DNA from: Erinaceus europaeus
Lineage: Eukaryota; Chordata; Mammalia; Eulipotyphla; Erinaceidae
Length of the DNA stretch: 64,000 bases
Direction: 5' to 3'
NCBI RefSeq assembly: GCF_950295315.1
Contig: NC_080181.1
Location: 33,806,441 to 33,870,440 of the forward strand
Shown here in pieces: positions 41,813-52,830 of the stretch (its first letter is position 1; every line of letters begins with the position of its first letter). Both the position numbers and the translations under genes were made by a program. The notes under the pieces were generated by a model. That model was not told where the DNA came from and did not search any database. It was given only the letters and a program-made list of their open reading frames with translations.

Positions 41813-41890
41813 TCTCCGGAGTGCTGATCGCTCGGTTACCCATGTGGTCAGTAGCTCCAATGGACTCCTGCTCCAAACTGTACGAAGATG
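41813..41890 (-). CDS. NCAPD3: NCAPD3 exon with Ser-Thr-Pro mitotic docking site
   Basis: The 78-bp exon encodes SSYSLEQESIGATDHMGNRA then ISTPE. The acceptor is tcctag and the donor is gtaagt. The STP triplet lies 82 codons before the C-terminus here. By my count from the human C-terminus it matches Thr1415, the reported CDK1 site that recruits PLK1 to condensin II. The exon is separated from the next by a 6.45-kb intron filled with SINEs, whereas the last three exons are packed within 440 bp. Confidence 0.9.
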
Positions 41891-42059
41891 CTAGGATAAA
41901 AATAGGCAAGTTATCTGTTTAAATGATCCAAAGCAACATCAAAGAGCAATAACTAATGAAAATACACATTTTCACAATACACAAAGTCAGTAATGCAAAT
42001 AAAATTTCTCAGAAGAATTTGGTAAAAATCAAATAAATAGTAAATATGAGACATAATAT

Positions 42060-42660
42060 TTCATTCTCACTATGATTCAAAGAAATGGGAGTCAAAACCA
42101 CAGTCATTTGGATCTATGAAGTTCAAGCAGAGAAAGTAGAAATTACTCAACATAAAGCCAGTATTTCTATGTCAGAAAATGACTACTATAGAGAACATGA
42201 TGGGATTATTGTGGAGAACAGTTTGATACTATCAACAGTTCTAAAGCTATTCATGATCTTTGAATGCTGGGAATTAATTTAAAAAGTTACATGTACATGA
42301 GGCTATATGTACAAGAGTACATATAGCATTACTGCAGTACAGCATTATTGCAAAAAGGTGGAAGTCACCATGTTTCCAAAAAAAGGGTAGTGATAACTAA
42401 ATTATGGTACTTCCACAAAAGAAAATGCTACAAAGTCACTGGGAAAACATTTTGAAAGGAAAATTCTGGGAAAACAACAACAACAACAACAACAATATAT
42501 TACTATAAATAAGCAAAGAAAGCAGGCTGTAAAACAGACACTAGGATTAAAATTGTATAAATAAAACCAAATATACATGTCAGAGAACTAGAAAGATGAA
42601 CATCTGATTGGTGAGTGTGCTGTTTCACTCCTTCCTATATCTTTTATTATAAATGTGCAC
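42060..42660 (+). repeat. Old L1 3' end (L1ME-like)
   Basis: 'gcattattgcaaaaaggtgg', 'aactaaattatggtacttcc', 'actgggaaaacattttgaaagg'. Includes a (CAA)n stretch near 42475. Confidence 0.6.
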
Positions 42661-42694
42661 TGTTTTTGTTTTTGTTTTTTTTTTTTACTAACTA

Positions 42695-42775
42695 TTGGTT
42701 GTTGGAAAAGCCATGACACATTTTTTCTTTGAAAAAAACACAGAAAAATACATCATGACTTTTCCAACAACCCAA
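42695..42775. mobile_element. MADE1-like mariner miniature element, 81 bp
   Basis: A near-palindrome starts TTGGTTGTTGGAAAAGCCATGA and its reverse end reads TTGGGTTGTTGGAAAAGTCATGA, arms matching at about 20 of 22 positions, with an A/T-rich centre of about 35 bp. Size and terminal sequence parallel human MADE1 (80 bp, TTAGGTTGGTGCAAAAGTAAT). No clear TA duplication remains. Confidence 0.75.
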
Positions 42776-42881
42776 GTCTTTAATTAATGTTAACTTGCTC
42801 TAGCTTCTGACCTGCATGCTTTCACTGGAATAACATGAGAACACAGTGGTCCCTGGGCTTTCTGGACCTTCCTTCACTTAC

Positions 42882-43021
42882 CAGGATGATTCGTTTTGTC
42901 TAGGTTCCCAGAATTTAAAGAGAAAGGTAACATGCCCAAGCTCCTCCTCTGCTGCTTGTTCTTGGACTCCACAGCTTTCTTGACAGAATTCAGGATGGCA
43001 ATGGTACTCAGGGACATGCCT
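42882..43021 (-). CDS. NCAPD3: NCAPD3 exon: tail segment MSLSTIAILNSVKKAVESK
   Basis: The 140-bp exon encodes GMSLSTIAILNSVKKAVESK and continues to NSGNLDKTNHP. It starts by completing an Arg codon and leaves a G that makes Ala with the next exon. The acceptor is ctgcacag and the donor is gtaagt. The MSLSTIAILNSVKKAVESK helix is highly conserved in mammals; the Ser/Arg-rich part after it is more variable. An 81-bp mariner-like miniature element sits about 105 bp downstream in the intron. Confidence 0.93.
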
Positions 43022-43240
43022 CTGTGCAGAAGAATGCCAGACACACAGAAAGCAAGGCAATGAGTCACTAAGGAGACCATCCACTTCTTTTGAATCCAGA
43101 CCCATTCAGATGAAAGGGAAGAAGCTGGAGGCATGGGGTCAGTAAAAACACAGGAGAAGGTACTGAAAACATGGTGGGGATTGCACAGACTCTGGAGAAC
43201 ATGGTGGAAGTGAGTCCACTCTGAAGCAGTGGCTCCATAC

Positions 43241-43407
43241 CTGGCTTTGGGCAGTAATCTCTTCAGTGACCCGGACTCCAGGGAAGGCAGCACAACTAGA
43301 GGTGGACCAGGGCTGGGCCTGGGTGTTGAGGGCTGGCTCACAGCAGTGGGAACTGTGGGGTTTTCATGGGCAGCAGAAGCAGGTATTGTTTCTAAACTTG
43401 GAGCAAC
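43241..43407 (-). CDS. NCAPD3: NCAPD3 exon: Pro-rich linker
   Basis: The 167-bp exon starts in phase 0 with VAPSLETIPASAAHENPTVP and ends KRLLPKA plus two bases of Arg. It is a low-complexity Pro/Ser/Thr linker between the HEAT region and the conserved tail helix, with several SP/TP sites. The acceptor is tctgacag and the donor is gtatgg. Sequence in this linker differs a good deal from human (from memory) while the LLPKAR end is conserved, as expected for a disordered linker. Confidence 0.9.
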
Positions 43408-43420
43408 CTGTCAGAAGACA

Positions 43421-43595
43421 AAGAGGGGGCAAGCAGTGGTGAACTTAGTTGAGCACTCATGTCATCATGTGGAAGGACCCAGGTTCAAACCTCTGGTCCC
43501 TAAGTGCAGTGTGTGTGTGAGCAGTAAATTATTTCTCCCTTAGATTTCTGAACTGAACTGTCACCTCAATTTCTATGACATTAAGAAATAATAAA
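43421..43595 (+). repeat. SINE-3
   Basis: 'ggtgaacttagttgagcac', 'ggacccaggttcaaacctc'. It starts 14 bp upstream of the acceptor of the NCAPD3 Pro-rich exon. Confidence 0.75.
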
Positions 43596-44274
43596 ACTAT
43601 TTAAAAGAGAGACAAAGAGTATTCACTTTCTTAAAACCAAGGTGTGTATGGGAAGGGAGGAGGGAGTAGTTCCATGCTATGAGCAAATCCATGCCAGCCC
43701 CTGGGCAAATGCAACTCTCACAGTACTGTCAGCAGACTGCCATATGCAGGTAGTGTGGCATTGAAGCAGAGGAAAAAAGGAAGGAGTTTGTCCTCAGCTG
43801 TTTCCATTGCAGAACATCTAGGTCTGGATCTCTTAGGGAAGAGAGCAACTAGGGTCTGAGAGTGAGCAGCAGCTCACCTAAAAATACTTGAAGTGATGAC
43901 ACATCCTGAAAGCAACGCTGGGAAAAAGACCACACACTAAAGGGACAAAACTATCGCTCACTTTGACCAAATATCAGGGCAGCCAGCTGACTGGCAGCTG
44001 GCTTAGTGGGCACTCACAATCGGACACACTACAGACAGAATAACTTTCCAGACACTATGGACACAATCACTTTCCAGACAGATTCACGTGGTACAGTCTT
44101 GATGGGAGAAAGATTCTGAGTCTTAGCCTCCTGTGTGTCAAGGGAAATTTAGGTGGTCCACAAAGGTCTAACTCAGACCCAACTCTGATGACACATGGGC
44201 TTAGAGCAAGGCTGGGGAGGCTGACAGCAGACAGCAGACTGAGAGTGGCATCAGGCCCAGTGGCCCTCACTCAC
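43596..44274. other. NCAPD3 intron, no named feature
   Basis: Nothing recognised between the SINE-3 and the next exon. Confidence 0.4.
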
Positions 44275-44457
44275 CTGTGCTGCCGGCGCCCCCTCCGTCC
44301 CTGCAGCCAGTCGGCTCAATTCTGCTTGTTTTGCCAGCTCTTGCTCCTGGGCCAGCTGCTCGCTGTACTTCTTCAAGTCGTACTCGAGCTCTGATGCTAG
44401 CTGCTTGTCAACGGCAAAGAAATCCTTGACTTCATCTCGGTAATCCTGCATCACCTC
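44275..44457 (-). CDS. NCAPD3: NCAPD3 exon: acidic coiled segment
   Basis: The 183-bp exon is in phase 0 at both ends (61 codons). It encodes [20 protein letters not shown] and continues through [23 protein letters not shown] to GAPAAQ. The charged, heptad-like stretch suggests a helix or short coiled coil at the end of the HEAT repeats. The acceptor is cttttag and the donor is gtgagt. Confidence 0.94.
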
Positions 44458-46161
44458 CTAAAAGACAGCCAGAGGCATGCTTTAGTGTTGTCTTGAATAA
44501 ATAAGCTTTCCAACACACATTGATAAACAGTAAATAGAATTTATTTTGCCAAGAATAGACCATTTCTCTGACACCAATCAACAAGTTAATAAATCTAATG
44601 GCATTTTTCAGGGAGGGAGGGGAGAAGGACGCTGAAAAACATGGGCGGGGTGGGGTAAGATGTGAGACAGTCACTAACATCTCCTAGGAAGTTTCCTGTC
44701 TAGTCAGTTAATGGGTGAACACTCTTGGTGCCTCATGGGAGAAAGAAAGGACATGAGCTACTTCTATCTTAGCTTAAAGCAGAACTTGTATTGGCATGAG
44801 GCAACACTGGCTGTCATTCCCTTTTATTTTTCCTGGAGGCTGAGATGAAGACAGTGATGAGACTCAGTGATACGGTCTGGCTATGGCGCATCATCATTTC
44901 AAAGGATCTGATGGTGCCATTTGGCAGGTCAAGTCAGAGGCTGGGGGGGGGCGTAGGGGAGGCGGTAGCAAGCTGCAGGAAGCAGAGAGCAGCCTGATAG
45001 TACTCATATGTCTAGATTAGCTTTTCCAGATGCTGCATCTATGGCTCTCACTCCATCTTTGTATCCTCTTCTGAAAAGAAGATAACCTCTTGTCATTTCC
45101 TGCCAAGAGCAGGATGTGAAGAAGCCTAAATTTTATTTAACAATATCAGAGGAAGGAGAAGGCATCATGACCCCAACTATGAGGGACGGCTCAGCAAAGG
45201 GAAGTATGTTCATCAAGCTCTTTCAGCTGCTCTGAAAGTGGGACCTCACAGTTACAGGGGAAATGTGGTGAATGACAAAAGGGCTCTGCTGGTCACACAA
45301 GCAATGGTGTAACCATTATCTGGCTGTGGATACACTAAAGATGGGAAAGGCTTATTTCTCAGGAGTTGAAGTACTCTAGAAGTTTCCCCCCCCCCCTAAG
45401 GTTTAAAACATGGTAATAAAACCATCAGAGTAACTAGAAGTTGTTTCCCCATGAAATAAGTCTCTCTGGAACTATCCTGGGATTAAAAAAAAAAAGTCAT
45501 TTGAAAAATAATATTCTCTATAATTCTGCTTTAATCCTTTCTGAAAAAAAATGCCCCCCTTTTTTTTGAGGAGGAAAATACCATCATGTAAAAAGAGGAA
45601 GGGAAAAAAAAAGTTGCATTGATTTTTGTTTAAAACTAGTTGTCAGATGAGGTCTGAGGCCTCATCTGTCTACACTGCAAGTACACTGAGCTTGGCTGTG
45701 TGAGACTGAAACTTCATGGCCTACCTGCAGGCTCTCTCAGGCCTACTACCACAGGGCAGCTCATCCTGACCCGGTAAATTTGAGGCAGTGTTAAAGGTAA
45801 GTGTCCCCACATTAAACATGATGACAGTCTTCACTTTATCCCTTGCTAGAATGAACTAAGGCGATGGCTTTGTTCTTGACCCCAGCTGAGAAAGGCTTCC
45901 AAAGGGAATATAATTGGCACCTAGGACACACACGCTCACCACAGTGAGTCAGTGTGTCACAGATTCAACTGCACAGAAATGACAAGGAGCAGCTTCTGGA
46001 GCGCCTGGGGTCAAACTCCATCTTCTCCCCAGCAGGCTGAGTTGAAAGATGGAATGCTTTTGTGCAGCATTTTGAGCTCCAGTCATACTGACTAAATGCA
46101 CCACAGAAAGATCCTGAGGAATGAACTGGAGTGGGGGAGACACCACCCACAAAGTACTTAC
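44458..46161. other. NCAPD3 intron, no named feature
   Basis: 1.7 kb without a clear transposon, apart from short G and C runs at 44943 and 45387. It is the most repeat-poor intron of this gene in the window. Confidence 0.45.
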
Positions 46162-46272
46162 CCTGAGGTAGTTCATGAGTTCCCGCAAAGCTGGGATCTT
46201 ATTTTTCTCTAACACAGTCTTCAGAGTGGTGATAATCGGAATAATATTTTCTATGAAATTCCTCTTCTGAAC
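46162..46272 (-). CDS. NCAPD3: NCAPD3 exon: HEAT helix pair
   Basis: The 111-bp exon (37 codons, phase 0) encodes [20 protein letters not shown] then [17 protein letters not shown]. The pattern of two amphipathic helices with a turn at EKNKIPA is typical of a HEAT repeat. The acceptor is ctacag and the donor is gtaagt. Confidence 0.95.
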
Positions 46273-46663
46273 CTGTAGTAACACAAAGGCAAGATTTAGA
46301 TTGTCTAAAGCATTAGGACACAGAATTGTCCTTGACCTCGTTCCTCTAGTATTGTCAACAAGACAGTATGTTTATATTTTTGACTGATACTGAGGATCTC
46401 ACATCACCATTTCCTCATAACCATCAGAAGGTTTTGGAAGGAAGGATGGGGAGAAAAACCATTTTAATTTACTGAAACAAGAAAAATGATTACATTAAAA
46501 TATGTTATATAATTTGCTAGAAAGCTCCAAACCTTACAAACCCATCAGAGACCCTGAGCTCCACATTTAGTCACTTTCCTTCAACCTCCTCCCTTTGGAA
46601 AGAAGACAAGGTCAAACCTGGCTACACAAAGAGACATTCTTTCTCTCTTTAAAAAAATTTTTT

Positions 46664-46874
46664 TAAAATAATCTTTATTTATTTATTGGATAGAGACAGC
46701 CAGGAATCAAGAGGGAAGATGGTAGCATAGTAGGAGAGAGACAGAGAGATACGTGATTACTGCTTCACCGCTTGCAAAGCTTTCCCCCTATAGGTGGGGA
46801 CCGGAGGCTTGAACCTGGGTCCTTGTGCGTTGTAACATGTGCACTCTACCAGGTGTGCCACCACCAGGCCCCAA
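46664..46874 (-). repeat. SINE-3, reverse
   Basis: 'tttatttattggatagagac', 'gtggggaccggaggcttg', 'caggtgtgccaccaccagg'. Confidence 0.88.
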
Positions 46875-47321
46875 CATTCTGCATTTGTACTTACAAAGTA
46901 CCTGATTTCACTGATTTTGCTATCAACAATCACTTACCACAAAGGGTTTACAATAAAATCTTAGTAGCTTCAGGTGCAGCATGTTTGTTATGCTGAGTAG
47001 CTGACAAGACCCGTGTCAAGGTACTGAGGAAGGAAGGGGTGGAGAGGAATGTGTATGCAGGAAGGCTTGTAGGAGAAGATACTGCTTAGGAAGTGTGAGA
47101 ATGAGGTGGCAGAAAGGGGAAGAGGGAGTGGGAGAGGGCATTGCAGATAGAAGGGCTCAGTGTACACAGATGCAAAGGATGAGCAATGATCTGAGTGGGG
47201 AGGCCAGAGTGGGGCACAGAGGGCACAATGAAGAGCAGCACTGCTCTTATGAGTCAGGAGTTTATTCAGAAAGCAGCAACCTACTTATTACAGGTCTGTC
47301 TCAGTGGTGAGTAACTTCACT

Positions 47322-47540
47322 GGGGGCACTGAGGTGGCGCACATGGTTAAGTGCACACATTAGAATGTGCAAGGACCCAAGTTCAAGACCCCACTCCCTA
47401 CCTACAAGGGGGAAGCTTCATGAGCAGTGAAGCAAATACTGCAGGTGTCTTTCTATCTCCTCCTCCCCCCTTTAGGTTCTTCCTGTAGCTGTAGATTCGT
47501 CTAGAAGACGCTGGGCTCCAGCAATAATCCTGGTTGAAAA
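47322..47540 (+). repeat. SINE-3
   Basis: 'gggcactgaggtggcgcac', 'caaggacccaagttcaag'. 46880-47320 holds no feature. Confidence 0.85.
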
Positions 47541-48016
47541 AAAAAAATTATATGTGTGCGTGCACGTGAACACACATGCTTTCATGTACCCATTTTAAGA
47601 GAATGGATCAATGAGTTTTATGAAAAATACATTCTGAGTCACTAAAACCACAATCTAGACGATTATTGTTGTTCTTCACTGAGAAGTTCCTTGATAGTCC
47701 CCACCCCACCTCCCTAATCAACTTGCCTCCAGTCTATTTTAAGCAGAAGAATAAAGTGACCACATCTTCACTTAAGAAGACTCTAGCAGCAAGGTGGGAC
47801 ATGGCCAGCAGCTAAAAGCAACTATTGACAGAAAAGTGCTTTCTGTCAGAAATGACTGAGAATGGCACACACTGAAATCAGAACCAGTGGAAATGTAAAA
47901 GAGGACTCAGATGATGAAAAGGAGCGTGGCCAAGGCGATGACAGCCAACTGAAATGAACACTTGACCTTTGACCACCAACATGAAAACTTTTGAGAAACT
48001 GGATATGACCAGTCTG

Positions 48017-48024
48017 TGCGTGTG

Positions 48025-48068
<44 letters not shown>
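48017..48068. repeat. (GT)n microsatellite
   Basis: About 25 GT units in NCAPD3 intron, far from splice sites. Confidence 0.95.
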
Positions 48069-48070
<2 letters not shown>

Positions 48071-48127
48071 AGAAAAGCTTCAGAGTTCAGGTAGGAAGTA
48101 GAAATTATCCATAAAGACAAAGGACCT

Positions 48128-48335
48128 AGGGGCTGGGTGTTGGCTGAGCACATGTGTTACAATGCGCAAGGACCAGGGTTCAAGCCCCTGGTCCCCACCT
48201 GCAAGAGGAAAGCTTCATGAGTGGTGAAGCAGTGTGGCAGGTATCTCTCTGTCTCTCTCTATCACCCCCTTCCCTCTTGATTTCTGGCTGTCTCTATCCA
48301 ATAAATAAATGAAGATAATAAGAAACATTAAAAAA
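48128..48335 (+). repeat. SINE-3
   Basis: 'aggggctgggtgttggctgag', 'ccagggttcaagcccctgg', 'ctctatccaataaataaatg'. Confidence 0.9.
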
Positions 48336-48775
48336 AAGACAAAAGATCTTGAGAACTATCAATACATAAGCTTTGTCCTAGAGCCACCTGAACCCTAATT
48401 TTCCCACTCACTGGTCAAAGCACAGACCTGGTGTGTCAGACTGGACTAAGTAGCACTCTATTCCTTTTGGTCAGCTTGGTAGACAACAGTTCCCTTTTCC
48501 GCAATAGACCAAGGGAAGAGGAGAAATACTGATGGGAAGAAATCAGGTTTGACACTAAGTTTGAGTTGTCTGAGGCACATCCAAACCTCCAAGCAGATAA
48601 GTGGATCAGGTTCAAACCCAAGAGAGAAGTGACGGCTGGAAAGATGGACTGAGCACACCTCTACCCCCAACCTATGTGGGTGAGAGTTGAGGTCACTAGT
48701 AAGGAAATGTGATCGTATGGAAGCCACCATTTTTAAAGGGTATGGCCAGGCCTATTTAGAGGACAACATACTCAC

Positions 48776-48975
48776 TTGTGAGATGAGCTTTTTCTGAGCC
48801 TCCTGCATGACTACATTTGCCAAGGCCATGTCATCTTCTTCTATTAGGAGATCCTTGTCTGGCTTAGACCTCATTGCCATAAGCTTGATCTCTTTGGAGC
48901 TGAGGATCTCAAATGTATCTGAGAGTAAATCACTGGCTTCCATGTCCATGGGCAGGATGCCATCAGCAAAGTATG
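48776..48975 (-). CDS. NCAPD3: NCAPD3 exon: [16 protein letters not shown] segment
   Basis: The 200-bp exon completes an Ala codon and encodes [20 protein letters not shown], continuing through [20 protein letters not shown] to KKLISQ. It is strongly conserved relative to the human protein. The acceptor is ctctcag and the donor is gtgagt. It lies in the C-terminal part of the HEAT array. Confidence 0.95.
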
Positions 48976-49179
48976 CTGAGAGAGGAAGGGGTGGGGGAGA
49001 GAAACAAAAGACTTCTGAGAAATGCTCCAGACCCCCAGGGAAAGTGCATCTCAGAGCGAGAGTGCCTTGTCTAGGGTAGAAGGGCTCCACATGGGCACAG
49101 CTGATGCTGAGGACTAAGAGGGTCTTTCTTTATAGTACCAGGGTCCCGTGTGCTAAACAGCAACCTAGCATTTCATCTT

Positions 49180-49900
49180 TTTTTTTTTTTTAATTATTTA
49201 TGTAGGAGCTGGGTGGTGGCACACCTGGTTGACCACACGTGTTACAATGCACAAGGACCCAGGTTTGAGCTCCTGGTCCCCACCTGCAGGGGGAAAGCTC
49301 TATCATCCCCTTCCCTCATGATTTCTGGCTGTCTCTGTCCAACAAATAAATATAATAAAAAAACCAAAATTATTTATGTACTTATTATTGGAGAGATACA
49401 GAGAGAATATGAGAAGATAGGAGACAGAGAGACACCTGTAGTCCTGCATCACATCACCACTTGTGAAGCTTTCCCCCTGCAGGTGGGGACTAGGGGCTTC
49501 AATCTGGGTTCCTGTACACTGTAGTATGTATGCTTAACCAGGTGTGCCACTGCCTGACCCCTTCATATTTTTAAAAAATATTTATTTATTTATTGGATAG
49601 AGATAAATCGAAAGGAGAGGGAGATATAGAGCAGGAGAGAGATACCTGCAGCACTGCCTCATCTTATGTGAAGCTTCCCTTATAAGCCCCCCCCCCCCCT
49701 TTTTTGGTTTTGTTTGGTGGTCCTTGCTAGAGTTTCAGTGCTCTGAGGTATCTTTTTCAGATAGAAAGACAGAGTTAAAAAGATGCTACCACAGCACTGA
49801 AGCTTCCCCCAATGCCATAGAGGCCAGGGCTCAAACTGAGTTTCTGTACAGAGCAAAGCACACGAGTTCCCAGATGAGCTAGCTTGCCTGCCCCACAGCA
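49180..49900. repeat. Stack of four SINEs next to an NCAPD3 exon
   Basis: In order: SINE-3 forward (49206-49366), SINE-3 reverse (49367-49560), SINE-3 reverse partial (49570-49682) and SINE-6 reverse (49690-49900). The first lies at the T-rich edge of the second. The block ends 45 bp from the exon at 49946. Confidence 0.82.
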
Positions 49901-49945
49901 TTTCATCTTTAAATCTACATTTTTGTCCAATTATCCCAGGCCTAC

Positions 49946-50079
49946 CCAAAATACTAAGGCAGATTTTGGAAGTGATATTGAATCGCTGTTCATCTGTGAA
50001 GTGCTCTAGAAGGAACTTGTATATTTTCATCCGTTTCTCCTTGTTTGTCTTTCCCTTCAGTGAAAACAGCTTCTTCTCT
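49946..50079 (-). CDS. NCAPD3: NCAPD3 exon: [20 protein letters not shown] segment
   Basis: The 134-bp exon completes Arg and encodes [20 protein letters not shown], continuing to TSKICLSIL. The leftover G starts the Ala codon of the next exon. A basic loop followed by HEAT-like helices is visible. The acceptor is tgccacag and the donor is gtaggc, weaker than its neighbours. Four SINEs are stacked just downstream in the intron (49206-49900). Confidence 0.94.
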
Positions 50080-50377
50080 CTGTGGCAAAAGAGGAAAAGT
50101 TACCACATTGTGTGGAGAAGGGTGAACAGGACTTGAATTACACCAGCATTCCATAGCATTCAAGAAGCTGTCTACCCAAGGCTCAGGTCCACTGATGAAA
50201 TAACAAATGCTCAGGTCAGGCATTTCCCTCAGGATTCAACTTACAGGAGGGAATTTTTTTGTGTTGCCTTGTCTGGAGAAGTCAGTCTCACCCTAGAATA
50301 CCCGGGCCATGGCCTGTGCCTTCTGCACACCAAACAGCCATTTGGCTCCCCACCCTTTACCTGGTTTTTCTACTGAC

Positions 50378-50515
50378 CTCTCTGACTGGAGGAATTTGTT
50401 ATACTTCTCATGCTTCTCATAGTTATTGAAGTGGAAAATGCACTCAATAAAGTGCTGGAAGAACATGACAGGATTCCTCTTCAGTAGTAGGTGAGCCAGG
50501 CAAAACTCTCCAAAA
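50378..50515 (-). CDS. NCAPD3: NCAPD3 exon: [20 protein letters not shown] segment
   Basis: The 138-bp exon is the most 5' NCAPD3 exon in the window. It completes a Ser codon and encodes [20 protein letters not shown], continuing through [20 protein letters not shown] to SE plus two bases of Arg. The acceptor is tttgcag and the donor is gtcagt. The earlier part of the protein (roughly two thirds) must be encoded beyond 64000, since I see no further exon in 50516-64000. Confidence 0.94.
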
Positions 50516-50744
50516 CTGCAAAGAGAGGAGAGACAAAGGAAAAAGACCAAAAAACTATTTATTTGAAGACAGCCTCTGATTATATATCAAGGAATCTGCA
50601 AAACAGAGAAGACTGGCAAATAAGGGTAGGGGGTACTAATTAAATCGATTGCAACAAACAGCTTCATGTAGACCAAGGCAAGTTACTAATTTAACTTCTC
50701 TTGTCCATCCTTAAAATAGCCTACTTGAATCATCTTAAGATACT

Positions 50745-50865
50745 TATTCAGATCACATGAGATATGAGAGAGGAACCAGAGCATCACTCTGATACATGCA
50801 GTATCAGAGATTAAATATGCCTGCCCTGCCTTTTACCAGTTATTTCCCTGACCTCCTAAGTCCCT
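50745..50865 (-). repeat. SINE-2, reverse, diverged
   Basis: 'gaaccagagcatcactctga', 'gtatcagagattaaatatgc'. Confidence 0.6.
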
Positions 50866-51107
50866 GAACACAAGCTCAGCACAAAGGTTATCTCTACCGA
50901 GTTTCCTTTTAAATTCTAACAAGGTGCTATTATGCAATCATACCTCAAATGATAAAAGACAGCCAACCTGCCCTGATCTAAAAGAAGAACAAATCAAAGT
51001 AGTCCAGGAAGCTGGTAAAACAGCCCAAATTCTAAATGCAAGAAAAGACTGACACCAAGACACAACATTACCAATATTAAGTCAATTAAAAAAAATGAAA
51101 AAAAAAA

Positions 51108-51350
51108 TAGGGGCATGTTATCATGTGCAAGGACCCAGACTCAAGATCCAAGTCCCTGGTCCCTACCCACAAAGGAGAAGATTCATAAGTAGTGAAGCAG
51201 TGCTGCAGGTATCTCTTTCTCCTTCTCTCTCTCAATTTCTCTTTATCCTATCAAAATAAAAGGAAGAAGAAAATGGCTGCCAAGAGCAGTGGGTTGCTTA
51301 TGCAGGCACTGAGCCCTAGTGATAACCACAGTGACATAAGAAGAACTGGG
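51108..51350 (+). repeat. SINE-3/4 composite
   Basis: 'catgttatcatgtgcaagg', then a second unit 'gctgccaagagcagtggg' and 'gagccctagtgataacc'. Confidence 0.75.
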
Positions 51351-51379
51351 TAATATAATAAATAAAAACATTAAAGTCT

Positions 51380-52115
51380 ATTAAGAAAGAAAAGTCACAT
51401 ACAAGGCATGTCAATCAGACTATTATCAGAAACTCTACAGGCTAGGTAGGAAAGAGTGGAATGACATGTTCATACTTCCAAAAGTTCAAAATTTCCAGCT
51501 AAGAATATTCTATTCTGCAAAGTCATCTTTATGATGAAGAAATAAAGACTAAACAAATGGATTTTACCACCACCACCAAAACTACACTATAAGAAGAAAT
51601 GTTCAAAGGTATACCTTTACAGAAAAAGCAAAAGATCTTAAAACCATGAGTATGGCAAACAGCACAGAATCAGAAACAAAAAGTGTGTCAACAACAAAAC
51701 ACCAAAGGAAGGCAGAATAGAAAGAATCTGTTTACTCTAAAGATGTGCAGCAAAAAGCAGCGCACATATAGAGAGGGAGGGAGACATACTACACACACAC
51801 AGAGAGAGAGAGAGAGAGAAAGAGAGAGAGCAAGAGAGAGATACTGACTTAGCTTTGGAAAGACTGATAATCCTGTGGTAGCCAAGAAACAAAAATCTGG
51901 ACTAAAGAGACTTAGCAGACAAATCTTAGAAATTAAAAGAAGTCAGCAGGGAAAAACATCCAAATGGCATAAGAAATCACCAAAATGTTGAAAACAAAAG
52001 GGGAGAGCAGCAGTAATTAGGCCACATATCTCAATAATAACCATGACTGTGAATGATCTTAATTCATCAATCAAAAAATAGAGTGGCTATATGGACTAAG
52101 AAAAAAAAAAAAGAT
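51380..52115 (+). repeat. Ancient L1, ORF1 end to ORF2 start
   Basis: 'cagactattatcagaaactc' and 'ttcaaaatttccagctaag' (ORF1 region), then 'aataataaccatgactgtg' with a decayed ORF2 start near 52035. An (AG)n tract is at 51795-51845. Confidence 0.65.
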
Positions 52116-52119
52116 TTGG

Positions 52120-52345
52120 GGCTAGCCAGTGGTGCACCCAGGTGAGTGAACGCATTACCATGTTTAAGCCCCCTGTCCCCACCTATAGGAGGAAGCATCA
52201 CAAACTGCAAAGCAGAGCTGTTAAGTGTCTTTCTGTCCCTTCCCCCCCACCTTTTTCTCTATCCTGTTTAAAAAAAAAAGCTGCCAGTAGGGATGTATTC
52301 ATCATGCAGGCTCCAAGCCCCAGTGATACCCTCATGGCATTAAAA
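52120..52345 (+). repeat. SINE-3/4 composite
   Basis: 'ggggctagccagtggtgcacc' head and 'gcaggctccaagccccagtg' second unit. Confidence 0.75.
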
Positions 52346-52350
52346 ATATA

Positions 52351-52560
52351 TACATTTGCAAGGACTGGTGGAAGGATCCCTGCTCCCCACCTGCAGGGGA
52401 GTTGCTTCACAGGCGGTGAAACAGGTGTGCAGGTGTCTACCTTTTTCTCCCCCTCTCTGTCTTCCCCTCCTCTCTCCATTTCTCTCTGTCCTATCTAACA
52501 ACAATGACATCCATTACAATAATAAAAAATGGCAACAAAAGGGAAAATAAATAAATATAA
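52351..52560 (+). repeat. SINE-1, 5'-truncated
   Basis: Starts at 'tgcaaggactggtgg' and has the usual CT-rich body and AATAAATA tail. Confidence 0.88.
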
Positions 52561-52609
52561 AAAAATCAAAAAAATAAACATGTATACATACATATACACA
52601 AAGGATCCA

Positions 52610-52830
52610 TCTACATTATGAATATAAGAAGCTCATATCTCAATAAAACATCTAGGAATAAACCTAACAAAAGGAGTGAAAGACTTGTATACTGAAAACT
52701 GAGTCACTATTCAAGAAAATAGAAAAAGATACACAGAAGAAGAAAGAAACTGGCCATATATATATCAATTAAAGGACAATTACTGTCCCTATGACAACCT
52801 TTATCAGAATCATCAAATAAGTAAATGCAG
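52610..52830 (+). repeat. L1 ORF2 fragment
   Basis: 'aggaataaacctaacaaaag' and 'gaaagacttgtatactgaaa' match the 58.8-kb part of the L1 at 54716. Confidence 0.8.

Noticed and set aside
42085..42282. 65-codon open frame MGVKTTVIWIYEVQAEKVEI
   Set aside because: Lies in an old L1 3' end fragment; no sign of a gene.
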